Below, piece after piece: positions 62,967 through 64,000 of a DNA stretch of 64,000 bases. Under the pieces are notes generated by a model. The model did not search any database and was not told the DNA's origin. It was given only the letters and a program-made list of their open reading frames with translations. Position 1 is the stretch's first letter; each line of letters begins with the position of its first letter. A program made the position numbers and the translations under genes. The DNA is from Verrucomicrobiales bacterium (GTDB lineage Bacteria; Verrucomicrobiota; Verrucomicrobiia; Verrucomicrobiales; DEV007), in assembly GCA_002698785.1 (NCBI GenBank), contig PAAG01000045.1, positions 149,479 to 213,478 of the forward strand, read 5' to 3'.

Positions 62967-63335
62967 TTGCGCTGAATCCGGGAATAAGGTAAACGAATGC
63001 CGCTGCCATTTGTATCTTAATTTTATTAAAATTACGAAAAAAGTGGAAATAAAACCCTGTTTTGAGCCGAACAAGACGCGACGGATTCGGGAGGTGCGGC
63101 CATGGCGCGTTGATTCTTAAGCGGTTTGAACTGTGAACGACGTTCGCTCCTCTCTGCCGAGATTTGCTCTGGCAGGGAGAGTGTGAGCTTTCCAAAGAGA
63201 TGGGCGAGAGGAAATTTCTATTGTCCTCAAGTTAACTTGAGGAGGTAGCGGTTTCTGATGCTGATATGCAGGAAACAGGTTGAATGCGATTTTCCACTGC
63301 CGTGGATACCCGGCAATGGAGGACGTGTTGCATCC
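62967..63335. other. 369-bp gap between histidine kinase and soxR
   Basis: No gene of credible length was found. The region next to the kinase (about 63005-63060) is strongly AT-rich and may hold its promoter, but I see no clear -35/-10 pair. A canonical SoxR operator lies at 63225-63242. The part next to soxR is GC-richer, with no recognised features. Confidence 0.5.
63225..63242. promoter_or_regulatory. SoxR-type operator (orphan)
   Basis: CCTCAAGTTAACTTGAGG is a perfect 18-bp palindrome identical to the classical E. coli soxS operator core. On the plus strand TTGTCC could be a -35 with a 19-base spacer, but the corresponding -10 is TAGCGG; on the minus strand both hexamers are poor. No gene is positioned naturally as a target. 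Confidence 0.85.
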
Positions 63336-63782
63336 TCAGAGCAGCCTCGGTCCGGGGCCTTTGAGGGCGAGCTCGTCGCTGGGGTTCTGGAGGGGGCAGT
63401 CTTTCAAGGAAAGGCAACCACAGCCGATGCAGAGATTGAGTTGATTCCGCATGCGGGTGGCGAGGGCAATTTTCTCTTTGAGTGTCTGGTCCCAGGCGCG
63501 GCTGACTTTCTGCCAGTCTTCCTTGGACGGGACGCGGTCGTCGGGGATGTCTCGGAAGGCTTCTTTGATTTCTTCGAGCGTGAACCCGAGGCGCTGGGCG
63601 ACTTTGATAAAGGCGAGGACGCGGAGTTCTCGCCGTGGAAAGCGCCGGTGGTTTCGGGAGTCGCGCACGGAACGGACAAGGCTTTTCGATTCGTAGAAGT
63701 GGATCGCGGAAACGGCGATGCCGCTCCTTTTCGAGGTTTCTCCGACGGTGAGCAGTTCTTCGTTTTCGTCGTCGCAGGCCAT
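63336..63782 (-). CDS. soxR: Redox-sensitive MerR-family regulator SoxR
   Basis: 148 residues. N-terminal winged helix-turn-helix of the MerR family (LTVGETSKRSGIAVSAIHFYE, about 11-31, with RNHRRF), a coiled dimerisation helix, and a C-terminal [2Fe-2S] cluster site C-x2-C-x-C-x5-C with Cys 118, 121, 123 and 129, the SoxR hallmark. It senses redox-cycling compounds or superoxide and activates genes by unwinding promoters with a 19-base spacer. Its own promoter has that geometry with an overlapping operator, so it is probably autoregulated. No soxS gene is in the window. Confidence 0.96.
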   Translation of the reverse strand: MACDDENEELLTVGETSKRSGIAVSAIHFYESKSLVRSVRDSRNHRRFPRRELRVLAFIKVAQRLGFTLEEIKEAFRDIPDDRVPSKEDWQKVSRAWDQTLKEKIALATRMRNQLNLCIGCGCLSLKDCPLQNPSDELALKGPGPRLL

Positions 63783-63786
63783 TTGG

Positions 63787-63817
63787 ATACTTTCACCTCA
63801 AGTGAACTTGAGGTCAA
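63787..63817 (-). promoter_or_regulatory. soxR promoter with overlapping SoxR operator
   Basis: On the minus strand: -35 TTGACC (63817-63812), 19-base spacer, -10 AAGTAT (63792-63787). The operator CCTCAAGTGAACTTGAGG (plus strand 63796-63813; one base from perfect symmetry) fills the spacer, as in SoxR-controlled promoters. The predicted start is within a few bases of the ATG, implying a leaderless or nearly leaderless transcript. Confidence 0.8.
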
Positions 63818-63844
63818 CGATGGACGGCTTTTTCCAACTAACAA

Positions 63845-64000
63845 ACCTAGGGAGTGTTCGAAAATCAGGATGGACGCGAATTTTTTCGATGTATTTAGAG
63901 GTCAGGCCCCGCGAGCGGGGCGTATGTGGGGAGAAGCGCGTCCCTTGCGCCACCTCACTTTGTTGCTCCTCAGTCGCGGGGGAAACCCCGCTTCTTCGAA
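63845..64000. other. Right-edge non-coding region with GC-rich hairpins
   Basis: GCCCCG/CGGGGC (63906-63921, loop CGAG) and GCGGGG/CCCCGC with a GAAA tetraloop (63976-63991) flank a stretch with no reading frame of note. It may be the start of a repeat or structured RNA continuing outside the window. Confidence 0.35.

Noticed and set aside
62953..63195. Small minus-strand open frame of 80 codons upstream of the histidine kinase
   Set aside because: No homology, no ribosome site, an unlikely composition, and it overlaps the kinase start in another frame.

Overview
The window reads as chromosomal DNA of a free-living Gram-negative bacterium of the Verrucomicrobiota (PVC superphylum). This rests on combined gene content: paired DUF1549/DUF1553 (haem-bearing) and DUF1501 proteins, a DUF1080 protein, FAD-dependent oxidoreductases with a golvesin-type tail, a secreted alpha/beta hydrolase with a carrier-like C-terminal domain, and a lysine/alanine-rich histone-H1-like protein of the kind known from the related Chlamydiae. 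No 16S gene is present, so the assignment is an inference. I saw no rRNA genes, insertion sequences, CRISPR arrays or replication origin.

Layout. 1-3683: the 3' part of a large conserved protein (possibly a diphosphate-type PEP carboxykinase), a cell-wall amidase and a YmdB-type phosphoesterase. 3893-19065: the information-processing core, tRNA-Thr, tuf, tRNA-Trp, secE, nusG, rplK, rplA, rplJ, rplL, rpoB, rpoC, then rpsB-tsf, with intrinsic terminators after rplL, rpoC and tsf and structured RNA in the rpoB, rpsB and tsf leaders. 19067-31718: housekeeping genes (polA, a caspase-like protease, an ABC-F ATPase, pgeF-ispE, an S4 protein, an AAA ATPase with a secreted partner, dgkA) plus the lysine-rich protein, which is translationally coupled to a beta-hydroxyacid dehydrogenase that itself carries lysine-rich tails.

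31685-45795: a GlcD-like oxidase, YceH, a secreted esterase, a stand-alone PotD-like polyamine-binding lipoprotein directly followed by a hybrid histidine kinase (a probable polyamine-sensing pair), a DUF2237 protein and a complete RND efflux operon. 45822-54813: a PVC-type extracytoplasmic degradation island (DUF1549/1553, DUF1501, FAD oxidoreductase, TPR-thioredoxin-like protein, DUF1080). 54941-60691: an SGNH-like secreted protein containing a 32-bp perfect palindrome, an enlarged adenylate-kinase-like protein, a large VWA/TPR membrane protein, a small membrane protein and an orphan terminase-small-subunit-like gene. 60804-64000: a membrane histidine kinase and soxR with two SoxR-type operators, one overlapping the soxR promoter and one without an obvious target.

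Most start codons here, including those of nearly all the ribosomal and RNA polymerase genes, have no Shine-Dalgarno sequence. At least two promoters (soxR, the FAD oxidoreductase) would place transcription starts at or next to the start codon. The most unusual items are the polyamine-binding protein/kinase pair, the histone-like protein coupled to a lysine-tailed dehydrogenase, the long palindrome in the SGNH gene, and the two SoxR operators.
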